A model generated the notes under the pieces. The model worked only from the letters and a program-made list of their open reading frames with translations, ran no database searches and was not told where the DNA came from. A DNA stretch of 56,607 nt, taken from Fusobacterium mortiferum ATCC 9817 (GTDB lineage Bacteria; Fusobacteriota; Fusobacteriia; Fusobacteriales; Fusobacteriaceae). The translations under genes were made by a program, and so were the position numbers. Below are positions 49,739 to 56,607 of the stretch, in pieces; the stretch's first letter is position 1, and each line of letters opens with the position of its first letter. The stretch spans positions 883,728 through 940,334 of the forward strand of contig NZ_GL987988.1 of the NCBI RefSeq assembly GCF_000158195.2, read 5' to 3'.

Positions 49739-51277
49739 ATGGAGAAAGAAAAAAGTGTAAAAAAAGGATTTGTTAACAAATTTCTAGATTTTATTGAAGT
49801 AGGAGGAAATAAACTTCCACATCCAGTAACTCTATTTTTCTTATTTTGTGTGGCTATTATTTTAATTTCTGGAATAGCAGCAAAAATGGGAGCATCAGTT
49901 ACTTATGAAGCTTTAAATAAAGCAACTGGAAATTTTGAAGAAACAACAGTTAAAGTAAAATCTCTAATGACAGGTGATGGAATTAGATATATATTTAACT
50001 CTATGATTAAAAACTTTACTGGTTTTGCACCATTAGGAACAGTTTTAATAGGGGTTATAGGTATTGGAGTATGTGAAGGTAGTGGACTTATGTCAGCTCT
50101 TATTAAAAAAATAGTAACTTCTACACCTAAAAGAGCTATCACAGCTGTTGTTGTTTTTGCTGGAGTTATGTCAAATATTGCTTCAGATGCAGGTTATGTT
50201 GTATTAGTTCCATTAGGAGCAGTAATATTTTTATCATTTGGAAGACATCCGCTTGCAGGACTTGCAGCAGCATTTGCAGGAGTATCTGGTGGATTTTCAG
50301 CTAATCTTTTATTAGGAACAACAGATCCATTACTAGGAGGAATTACTACAGAGGCAGCAAGATTATTAGATCATAACTATTTTGTAGATGCTACAGCTAA
50401 CTACTATTTTATGTTTGTTTCAACATTTTTAATTACAGCATTTGGAACATTTATAACTGAAAAAATTATTGAACCAAGATTAGGAAAATATGAAGGTGAA
50501 AATGAAATAGATATGACTACTATTTCTGAAGAGGAGAAAAAAGGATTAAAAGCAGCTTTTCTTGTAATGATAATATTTGTTGCTATAATGGCTTTTTGTA
50601 CTATTCCATCAAATGCAGTATTTAGAGAAAATGGGACACTTAAAGCTTGGACATCAAATGGACTTATTACTTCGATGATGTTATTTTTCTTATTACCTGG
50701 TATTGTTTATGGATATGTAGCAGGAACTATAAAAAGTGATAAAGATGTAGCTAAATTAATGGCTAAGGCGTTAGCTGGTATGGGTGGATATATGGCTATT
50801 GTATTTACAGCATCTCAGTTTATAGCATATTTTGGATATACAAATTTAGGAACAGTAATTGCTGTAAGTGGAGCATCTGCTCTTAAGTCTATTGGATTTA
50901 CAGGACTGCCATTAATAGTAGCATTTGTATTTTTAACAGGATTTATTAATTTGTTTATGGGTTCAGCTTCAGCAAAATGGGCAATTATGGCTCCAGTATT
51001 TGTACCTATGCTTATGCAATTAGGATATACTCCAGAATTTACTCAATTAGCATATAGAATAGGAGATTCATCTACAAATATAATTTCTCCACTTATGTCT
51101 TATTTTGCTATGGCAGTAGCATTTATGCAAAAGTATAAAAAAGATGGTGGAATGGGAACTCTTATTTCTTTGATGTTACCATATTCAATGTGTTTCTTAA
51201 TTGGATGGACAATGCTTATGATAGTTTGGTTCTTAATAGGTTTACCAATAGGACCAGGAATTTCTATCCACCTATAA
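49739..51277 (+). CDS. AbgT family transporter
   Basis: A 512-aa membrane protein of the AbgT family (p-aminobenzoyl-glutamate importers, or sulfonamide exporters such as MtrF). About nine to ten helices and two re-entrant hairpins; family motifs include GFVNKFLDFIEVGGNKLPHP at the start, FAGVMSNIASDAGYVVLVPL near 138-157 and GDSSTNIISPLMSYF near 442-456. Direction of transport and substrate are not predictable. GGAGGAAGT precedes the ATG. Confidence 0.93.
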   Translation: MEKEKSVKKGFVNKFLDFIEVGGNKLPHPVTLFFLFCVAIILISGIAAKMGASVTYEALNKATGNFEETTVKVKSLMTGDGIRYIFNSMIKNFTGFAPLGTVLIGVIGIGVCEGSGLMSALIKKIVTSTPKRAITAVVVFAGVMSNIASDAGYVVLVPLGAVIFLSFGRHPLAGLAAAFAGVSGGFSANLLLGTTDPLLGGITTEAARLLDHNYFVDATANYYFMFVSTFLITAFGTFITEKIIEPRLGKYEGENEIDMTTISEEEKKGLKAAFLVMIIFVAIMAFCTIPSNAVFRENGTLKAWTSNGLITSMMLFFLLPGIVYGYVAGTIKSDKDVAKLMAKALAGMGGYMAIVFTASQFIAYFGYTNLGTVIAVSGASALKSIGFTGLPLIVAFVFLTGFINLFMGSASAKWAIMAPVFVPMLMQLGYTPEFTQLAYRIGDSSTNIISPLMSYFAMAVAFMQKYKKDGGMGTLISLMLPYSMCFLIGWTMLMIVWFLIGLPIGPGISIHL

Positions 51278-51290
51278 TATAAACTAATTT

Positions 51291-51322
51291 AAAAGGAGAA
51301 GTTAAGTTGCTTCTCCTTTTTA
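51291..51322. terminator. Bidirectional terminator between abgT and scrK
   Basis: AAAAGGAGAAG (51291-51301) and CTTCTCCTTTT (51310-51320) form a perfect 11-bp stem with an 8-nt loop and T/A runs on both sides, serving two converging genes. Confidence 0.85.
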
Positions 51323-51327
51323 TTTAA

Positions 51328-52188
51328 TTACAAAGTTAATGCTAAAGCTCCTAATAATCCAGCGTTATCTCCTAACTTTGGATATACTATATAATTATCT
51401 ATATTTTCAAGAATTTCTTTTGTCTGAACATATCCTTTTAGTAACTCTATTACATTTGCTCTAATTTTTGGGAAAAGTTGAGATTGTTTCATTACTCCAC
51501 CACCTAAAATTATTTTTTCTGGAGATAAAGTAAGAATGAAATTAACTAATCCTTGAGCTATATAGTAAGCTTCTATATCCCATGCAACATGGTCTAATGG
51601 TAACTCATGTCCTTTTATTCCCCATCTAGCTTCGATAGCTGGTCCTGCTGCCATTCCCTCTAAACAATCTTTATGGAAAGGACATTTTCCTTCGTATTTA
51701 TCTTCGGGATGTCTTTTAACTAAGATGTGTCCCATCTCAGGGTGTAACATTCCATGAACTAGTTTTCCAGAAACTAAAGCTCCACCACCTATTCCTGTTC
51801 CTATAGTCATATATAAACAGTTATCTAATCCTTTAGCTGCTCCCCATGTAGCTTCTCCTAAAGCAGCTCCATTTACATCTGTATCAAAGTACATAGGGAT
51901 ATCAAAATATTTTTTTAAATATCCTACTACATCACAATCTGTCCAAGCTAACTTAGGAGTTTTTGTTATATATCCATAAGTTTTTGATTTAGGATTTACA
52001 TCAATTGGTCCAAAAGATCCTATTCCAAGTCTTTCTATATTTTTATCTTTGAAAAATTCTACTACTTTTGCTAGGGTAATTTCAGGTGTTTCAGTAGGAA
52101 AACTTACTCTTTCAAATATCTCTCCCTTTTCATTTCCCACACCACAAACAAATTTTGTTCCTCCAGCTTCAACTGCTCCTATTATCAT
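51328..52188 (-). CDS. scrK: Fructokinase (ROK family)
   Basis: Phosphorylates fructose released by sucrose-6-phosphate hydrolase to fructose-6-phosphate. The 286-aa ROK kinase has the phosphate loop EAGGTKFV at 7-14, catalytic Asp in FDTDVNGAALGE near 101, TIGTGIGGG, and the zinc site formed by a His and three cysteines or histidines in the CPFHKDCLEG region. A zinc-containing ROK fructokinase beside scrB and scrA is a common arrangement. The start ATG (52186-52188) follows AGGAGA. It is the last gene of the scrA-scrB-scrK transcript. Confidence 0.93.
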   Translation of the reverse strand: MIIGAVEAGGTKFVCGVGNEKGEIFERVSFPTETPEITLAKVVEFFKDKNIERLGIGSFGPIDVNPKSKTYGYITKTPKLAWTDCDVVGYLKKYFDIPMYFDTDVNGAALGEATWGAAKGLDNCLYMTIGTGIGGGALVSGKLVHGMLHPEMGHILVKRHPEDKYEGKCPFHKDCLEGMAAGPAIEARWGIKGHELPLDHVAWDIEAYYIAQGLVNFILTLSPEKIILGGGVMKQSQLFPKIRANVIELLKGYVQTKEILENIDNYIVYPKLGDNAGLLGALALTL

Positions 52189-52242
52189 CTGTTTCTAATC
52201 TCCTTTATTCTAATATAGTAATTATCTACTATAATACAATTT

Positions 52243-53649
52243 TTATTTTAAAATTTCAAATTTTTTTATCTCGTAACCTTTAAATTCTTTTAATTTATAC
52301 TCTCCACTGAGATTTACTCTATTTTCTAAAATCTCACAATAACATCTACTTGTAAAAACTTCCTCTCCAGAGTTGACAAAAATCTCAATAGAGCTATTAT
52401 CTAGAAATATATTTAAACTTTCCAGTTTCTCTAATCTTACACTTCTTTCATCTCTACCAAGACCACATTTTTCAAGATTTAAAGTTAAAATTCCAGCTCT
52501 ATATATAATTTTTATGCTCTCTCTTAAAAGAAGTTCAATCTCTTTACAACTTTCAAAATCAAAGATTAATTCTATATTTTCAAAAGTAGATATATTTTCT
52601 TGTTCAACTCTTAATTTTTTAAACTCCTCTAAAGGAAGTTGAATAATTTTTCCATCTTTTACCTTTAACTCTCTAGGAAGGGTTAAAGCATGTTGCCACC
52701 CATTTTTTACTGTTTCCTCATTAGTGTATGAAGCATCTGGTAATCCCATCCAACCAATTAAAATCTTTCTTCCTTTTTCATCAGTAAAAGTTTGAGGAGC
52801 ATATATATCAAATCCTCTATCTAATTCTACAAATTTTCCTAAAGCATACTCTTTCCCCTCAAAATCTATATCTATAGGAAAATATCCACATTGGTAGATA
52901 TTGGCATAATCTATTCCAACTTGCTCCACCCCTTGAGGACAACAAATTAAAAACATCTTTCCAGAGATCTCTATTAAATTAGGGCACTCCCACATATATC
53001 CAAACTTTTCTTGTGAATCTATTCTCATATGATAAGACCAGTTTTCTAAATCTTTTGAACTATATATTAAGACACAGCCTCTATCCTCTAAATCTCTTGC
53101 TCCTAATACCATATAAAAAACTCCATCTCTCTCTATTATTTGAGGGTCTCTTACATGGCAACTCATATTAGGGTAGTCACTATTTTTTAAAATTGTTCTT
53201 TTCTCATCGTAGGTAAATCCATCTTTAGATCTTACCATTATGGTATTTTGCTCTCTTCCAGCAGAGATATAATCATATTTTTTATCGGTGTATTTTACAT
53301 TACCTGTATAATAAAAATAGATTTCATCATCTTTTATAAAAGCTGAACCACTATATACCCCATCTCTATCATCTTTTACATCTGAAAAAAGAAATGGTTC
53401 ATACTCTTTGTAGGTTATCCAATCTTCTGTTGTATAATGTCCCCATAACTTCATACCCCAAGTAGCATCAAAAGGTGTATATTGATAGTAAATATGATTT
53501 ATCCCTTTAAACTGACAAAGTCCATTTGGATCATTTAGCCAACCACTAGGTGGAATTAGATGAAAGTTAAGTAAATATCTATCTCTACTCATCATCTCTT
53601 GTAGTTTTTTCTGTTCATTTAAACGATTTATATACTCTTTTTTATCCAT
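52243..53649 (-). CDS. scrB: Sucrose-6-phosphate hydrolase (GH32)
   Basis: Hydrolyses intracellular sucrose-6-phosphate to glucose-6-phosphate and fructose. The 468-aa protein has the GH32 five-bladed propeller with nucleophile Asp40 in WLNDPNG, transition-state Asp in RDPQI near 166, and acid/base Glu in WECPNL near 218; a C-terminal beta-sandwich follows (about 330-468). There is no signal peptide, in keeping with a cytoplasmic phospho-sugar hydrolase. The ATG follows TTGAGG and lies 12 nt after scrA. Confidence 0.96.
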   Translation of the reverse strand: MDKKEYINRLNEQKKLQEMMSRDRYLLNFHLIPPSGWLNDPNGLCQFKGINHIYYQYTPFDATWGMKLWGHYTTEDWITYKEYEPFLFSDVKDDRDGVYSGSAFIKDDEIYFYYTGNVKYTDKKYDYISAGREQNTIMVRSKDGFTYDEKRTILKNSDYPNMSCHVRDPQIIERDGVFYMVLGARDLEDRGCVLIYSSKDLENWSYHMRIDSQEKFGYMWECPNLIEISGKMFLICCPQGVEQVGIDYANIYQCGYFPIDIDFEGKEYALGKFVELDRGFDIYAPQTFTDEKGRKILIGWMGLPDASYTNEETVKNGWQHALTLPRELKVKDGKIIQLPLEEFKKLRVEQENISTFENIELIFDFESCKEIELLLRESIKIIYRAGILTLNLEKCGLGRDERSVRLEKLESLNIFLDNSSIEIFVNSGEEVFTSRCYCEILENRVNLSGEYKLKEFKGYEIKKFEILK

Positions 53650-53661
53650 TCTTACCTCAAA

Positions 53662-55002
53662 TTAATTTTTCTTAACTAAAATTTTTGTTACTCCCATAGC
53701 TACTCCCATACTTATAGCAATCATAGATAAATAACCAAATAGATTGTTTCCTAAATAAGCTGGAATAGCTGGGATAAATGTTACTCCCATAACAGAAGGA
53801 GCTATATCAAATAAAACTGCAAATATTCCTCCAACAGCTCCACCTATCATACCTGATATAAATACTTTTGAATTTGTTAAAGTTACTCCAAATAGTAATG
53901 GTTCTGTTATTCCAAAGAAACAAGGAACTATTGAAGAGAATTTTAAAGCTCTTTCTTCCTTATTTTTTATACTCATAGCGAAAGCTATAGCTGCTCCAGC
54001 TTGTCCAGCCATAGAAGCTGTTCCTAAAGCATTTAATGGATTTCTTCCTAAAGTACTTAAATAACTTGTTTCAACAATCATTAATGAATGATGTAATCCT
54101 GTTACTGTCAATACTTGTTGGAAAGCACCATATAAACCACCACCTATTCCTAATGGTAGCCCTATTATTCCTTGAATTGCAGTCATAACTAAATCTTCTA
54201 TTGTTGTAAATATAGGTCCTACAACTAAGAAAGCTAATATCATTCCTATAACTATTGTTAAAAATGGAGTAAATACTAAATCTACTACACTTGGCATCCA
54301 AGATTTTACCCATTTTTCGATATATGATCCAACTATACCAACAATAAGAGCAGGGAGGATTGTACCTTGGAATCCTTCAATCCTAAAAATTCCTAATTGT
54401 AAAGGTTTTACAGCACCACTAGCAACTTCCCAAGCATTAGGTAACATAGGGGCTATCAACATAAGTCCTAAGACCATTCCTATTACAGGAGTTCCACCAA
54501 ACCTCTTAAAAGTAGACCAAACTACAAGAGCAGGTAAAAATATAAATACTGTATCAGTTACAACTTGTGTCATAGTTAAAACTTCGGGAGAAAGTGTTAC
54601 CCCTAATTGTAATACAAAACCTCTGAGTCCCATACAAAGTCCAGTAGCAACAAGTACTGGTATAAGTGGAATAAAAACATCTGCTAAAGCTCTTAATCCT
54701 TTTTGGAATGGATTTAAATTAGCATAAGCTTCCTGTTTTGCTCCCTCTGTCTTTATATCTCCTTGAGAATTTATAATAGCAAAAACCTTATTTACCTTTC
54801 CAGTTCCAATTATTATCTGATGCTGACCAGATTGGAAAAAGTATCCCCCTATTCCTTGAATAGATTTTAAACCTTCTACTGAAACCTTGTCATTATCTTT
54901 GGCAACAATTCTAAGCCTAGTAGCACAATGCTCCATTACAGCTATATTTTCTTTTCCACCAATATTTTTTACAACTTCTTGTGCAATTTTATTAAAGTCC
55001 AT
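53662..55002 (-). CDS. scrA: Sucrose-specific PTS enzyme IIBC
   Basis: Imports sucrose and phosphorylates it to sucrose-6-phosphate. The 446-aa protein has an N-terminal EIIB domain with phospho-Cys26 in HCATRLR (about 1-80), then a membrane EIIC domain of about ten helices (about 100-446, with GITEPLLFG near 365). No EIIA domain is fused and none is encoded nearby, so it must take phosphate from a separate EIIA (Crr type). The ATG (55000-55002) follows GAGGAGGAG. A good promoter and a LacI-type operator lie upstream. Confidence 0.94.
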   Translation of the reverse strand: MDFNKIAQEVVKNIGGKENIAVMEHCATRLRIVAKDNDKVSVEGLKSIQGIGGYFFQSGQHQIIIGTGKVNKVFAIINSQGDIKTEGAKQEAYANLNPFQKGLRALADVFIPLIPVLVATGLCMGLRGFVLQLGVTLSPEVLTMTQVVTDTVFIFLPALVVWSTFKRFGGTPVIGMVLGLMLIAPMLPNAWEVASGAVKPLQLGIFRIEGFQGTILPALIVGIVGSYIEKWVKSWMPSVVDLVFTPFLTIVIGMILAFLVVGPIFTTIEDLVMTAIQGIIGLPLGIGGGLYGAFQQVLTVTGLHHSLMIVETSYLSTLGRNPLNALGTASMAGQAGAAIAFAMSIKNKEERALKFSSIVPCFFGITEPLLFGVTLTNSKVFISGMIGGAVGGIFAVLFDIAPSVMGVTFIPAIPAYLGNNLFGYLSMIAISMGVAMGVTKILVKKN

Positions 55003-55057
55003 ACTCTCCTCCTCTTACTTTTTAATTCTAAATTTATGTTCCCTCTCTCAAACTTAA

Positions 55058-55069
55058 GGGAACGTTCCC
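55058..55069. promoter_or_regulatory. LacI-family operator (GGGAACGTTCCC)
   Basis: Perfect 12-bp palindrome with the central CG and AACGTT core typical of LacI-family sites. It begins 8 nt downstream of the scrA -10, covering about +2 to +13, where a bound repressor would block transcription. A half site, GGGAACAT on the minus strand, lies near 55038-55045. The divergent LacI-type regulator is the obvious ligand. Confidence 0.82.
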
Positions 55070-55077
55070 ATATATTT

Positions 55078-55106
55078 AAGATAATATATTTTTTTAAATT
55101 TGTCAA
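55078..55106 (-). promoter_or_regulatory. scrA-scrB-scrK promoter
   Basis: Minus-strand TTGACA (55101-55106), 17-nt spacer, TATCTT (55078-55083), immediately followed by the operator. Strong -35, moderate -10, as expected for a repressed operon. Confidence 0.8.
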
Positions 55107-55182
55107 TAATATTTTTTAAAAATATTTCACTAATAACTCTTATAGCTCTTTTTTTCCTGTTTTAATACAAAAATATTTTTTG

Positions 55183-55212
55183 TTAGTGTTTTTACAAAAT
55201 TTATTGTATAAT
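55183..55212 (+). promoter_or_regulatory. Possible scrR promoter
   Basis: TATAAT at 55207-55212; the best -35 is a weak TTAGTG (55183-55188) at 18 nt. The start codon is 39 nt downstream. Confidence 0.4.
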
Positions 55213-55250
55213 AGAAAATATAATATATTTACGTGAGGTTACAAACTTTT

Positions 55251-56234
55251 ATGAGTAAAAAAATAACGATTTTAGATATAGCAAAACTTTCTGGAGTGGG
55301 AAAGAGTACTGTTTCAAGATTTTTTAATAATGGATATGTAAGTGAAGAGGTCAGAGAAAAAATTCAAAGGGTCATTGATGAACATGGATATGCTCCTAAT
55401 CTTTTTGCTAGAGGAATTAAAACTAAAAATAATAAGTTTATAGGAGTTATTGTTCCATGTTTTGATTCTACTACTACATCAACTATTTTAATGAACTTAG
55501 ATACAAAATTAAGGGGAGAGGGGTATATTCCTCTTATTATAAATACTAATCATGATATTGAATTAGAAAAGGCAAATCTTGACAATCTTTGGCGTTTAAA
55601 TGTCGAAGGTATAATTATTTTAGCCACTCAAATTACTCCTGAGCATAAAAACTTTGTAAAGAGAACTCAGCTTCCAACTCTTTTTGTAGGGCAAATTTGT
55701 TCAAATGGGTACTCTATAATTAACAATGAAAATGAAGCTGGAAAAAAGATTGGAAATAAGGTTTTAAAAGCAAATTTAAAAAAGATTCTTTATATTGGAG
55801 TAGATGAAAAAGATATTACTGTAGGGGTTACTAGAAGAGAGGCTGTTTTTAAAATTTTAAGGAAATCTCCTGATATTGAAATTACTGAAATAAAAAGTGA
55901 TTTCTCTCTTGAGAAAACTGAGATTTTAGTAGATGAGTATTTAAAAAATAATAGCCCTGATTGTATAGTATCTGCTACTGATAATATGGCTTTTGGAGCT
56001 ATGAAAGCGATCTATAGACATGGATATAAAATTCCAGAAGATATATCTATTTTAGGTTTTGGTGGATATAAAATTTCAGATGTAGTTACTCCTAGATTGA
56101 CAACAATAAAATATAACAATGAAATGACAGGAAAATTAGCTGCTGAAACTATAATAAAATTAATTAGAAATGAAGAAGTTCCTAAAATTCAAAAAATAGA
56201 TTATGAGTTTTTAGATAGGGAGAGTGTAAAATAA
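55251..56234 (+). CDS. scrR: LacI family sucrose operon regulator
   Basis: A 327-aa LacI/GalR-type repressor. The N-terminal helix-turn-helix and hinge (about 3-55) read ITILDIAKLSGVGKSTVSRF; a periplasmic-binding-protein-like ligand domain fills the rest, with the family SATDNMAFGAMKA and DISILGFGG segments. It lies divergent from scrA, with a LacI-type operator between, so control of sucrose genes is likely. The ATG at 55251 is preferred to an in-frame GTG at 55233 because GAGGT lies between them and MSKKITILDIA is the usual start; the 11-nt spacing is long. Confidence 0.9.
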   Translation: MSKKITILDIAKLSGVGKSTVSRFFNNGYVSEEVREKIQRVIDEHGYAPNLFARGIKTKNNKFIGVIVPCFDSTTTSTILMNLDTKLRGEGYIPLIINTNHDIELEKANLDNLWRLNVEGIIILATQITPEHKNFVKRTQLPTLFVGQICSNGYSIINNENEAGKKIGNKVLKANLKKILYIGVDEKDITVGVTRREAVFKILRKSPDIEITEIKSDFSLEKTEILVDEYLKNNSPDCIVSATDNMAFGAMKAIYRHGYKIPEDISILGFGGYKISDVVTPRLTTIKYNNEMTGKLAAETIIKLIRNEEVPKIQKIDYEFLDRESVK

Positions 56235-56236
56235 AT

Positions 56237-56266
56237 AAGTGGCTAGGAGTTCCTAACCACTTTTTT
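56237..56266 (+). terminator. Terminator after scrR
   Basis: AAGTGG-TAGG (56237-56247) pairs with CCTA-CCACTT (56252-56262), with one mismatch, followed by a T run. Confidence 0.8.
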
Positions 56267-56374
56267 ATATATAAGGAAATTATAATTTGACTTTTTAAGA
56301 GAAAAATAAGGAATTAGTTAATATTTCTATTAGAAGTTTAATAAAATAAGAAAAAATAAATATTTTTGTAACAC

Positions 56375-56396
56375 AAAAAAGCTGATTTTAATCAGC
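56375..56396 (-). terminator. Terminator after the right-edge transposase fragment
   Basis: GCTGAT (56381-56386) and ATCAGC (56391-56396) form a short stem, followed on the minus strand by six T. It ends the leftward gene that enters from beyond the window. Confidence 0.7.
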
Positions 56397-56397
56397 G

Positions 56398-56607
56398 CTA
56401 CCAACAATATTCTTTCCAACAAATGGAGCCTTTTGATATATTAAAATATGAAATTCTTCTTACTTTCATTTTAATTTTACAATTAAAACAATAGAAAGGA
56501 TTTATTCCAAATGTTTTCCAGATTTCTAGTTGATAAAATGTAGTTTTAGTATATTGTAATTTATATTTTTTTATTTTAGAGATAATAAATTTAAGTTCTT
56601 TTTTTAT
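56398..56607 (-). CDS. C-terminal end of a probable transposase (partial, runs off the window)
   Basis: On the minus strand, an open frame of 69 codons enters from the right edge and stops at TAG 56398-56400. It reads WKTFGINPFYCFNCKIKMKV near its middle: an INPFYCxxC...MKV pattern like the zinc-ribbon tail of IS91/IS801-type (Y2, HUH) transposases. A final ICWKEYCW follows. The rest lies outside, so family and integrity cannot be judged. A terminator hairpin follows the stop. The remaining sequence 56267-56374 is AT-rich and holds nothing recognised. Confidence 0.5.
   Translation of the reverse strand: MKKELKFIISKIKKYKLQYTKTTFYQLEIWKTFGINPFYCFNCKIKMKVRRISYFNISKGSICWKEYCW

Larger units (their letters stand above)
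55003..55250. other. Divergent control region between scrA and scrR
   Basis: About 250 nt without a gene. It contains the scrA promoter and palindromic operator near the scrA side, and a TATAAT at 55207-55212 for scrR. The middle part is AT-rich with no further structure I could identify. Confidence 0.7.

Overview
The window looks like chromosome from a Fusobacterium. It is strongly AT-rich, its Shine-Dalgarno sites are GGAGG-like, and TTG/GTG starts occur. Gene content mixes Firmicutes-like neighbourhoods (rsmH-ftsL, yggS-sepF, polA-whiA) with Gram-negative envelope traits: a type Vd patatin autotransporter with an outer-membrane barrel at the left end, and an exported cholylglycine-hydrolase-type amidase. 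The complete sucrose PTS cluster at the right end suits the F. mortiferum / F. varium / F. ulcerans side of the genus. That assignment is inference from gene content, not a database match.

Layout. 1-2.4 kb: phospholipase autotransporter (-). 2.4-11.2 kb: pnp, rimO, pgsA, yggT-like, rsmH, ftsL-like, RlmD-like, plsY and gpsA (+), covering RNA turnover and modification plus phospholipid synthesis. 11.2-13.8 kb: a sigma-70 factor, dnaN and a frameshifted receiver protein. 13.8-15.9 kb: an Mga/BglG-like regulator and ssb (-). 16-26.9 kb: polA, whiA, ribF, scpA, murJ, an orphan adenine methyltransferase, a frameshifted corA and a peptide-binding lipoprotein (+). 26.9-30.3 kb: cholylglycine hydrolase family protein, ebfC and sppA (-). 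30.5-36.5 kb: an EamA transporter, a cysteine-cluster protein, then a lysine riboswitch driving spmA-spmB-dacB-ldcA. 36.8-47.9 kb: a CLC transporter, gltS, a phosphosugar mutase, hemW, yggS, sepF, a PP-loop enzyme, an alanine symporter and a MATE exporter. 48-52 kb: a small Cys protein, an SDR enzyme and aroK (-), then an AbgT transporter (+). 51.3-56.2 kb: scrK, scrB and scrA (-) with a LacI-type regulator divergent from scrA. The right edge holds the C-terminal end of a probable transposase (-).

Four things stand out. First, the 508-bp gap at 32177-32684 is not empty. It holds a clear lysine riboswitch with a visible terminator/antiterminator switch and, facing the other way, a compact unannotated small RNA candidate of about 84 nt with a consensus promoter and its own terminator. 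Second, pnp is bracketed by two very long hairpins, one in its leader and one overlapping its stop codon, of the kind RNase III cleaves. Third, two genes (a CheY-like receiver and corA) are each broken by the equivalent of one missing A in a poly-A run; both sites are also in a register that allows -1 slippage. Fourth, three intergenic hairpins share the same build (10-bp arms, 17-nt related loop) while their stem bases differ in compensating ways.

No rRNA, tRNA, CRISPR array, prophage or complete insertion sequence was recognised. Promoters were read by eye; ten of those identified carry an extended -10 (TGn before the hexamer).
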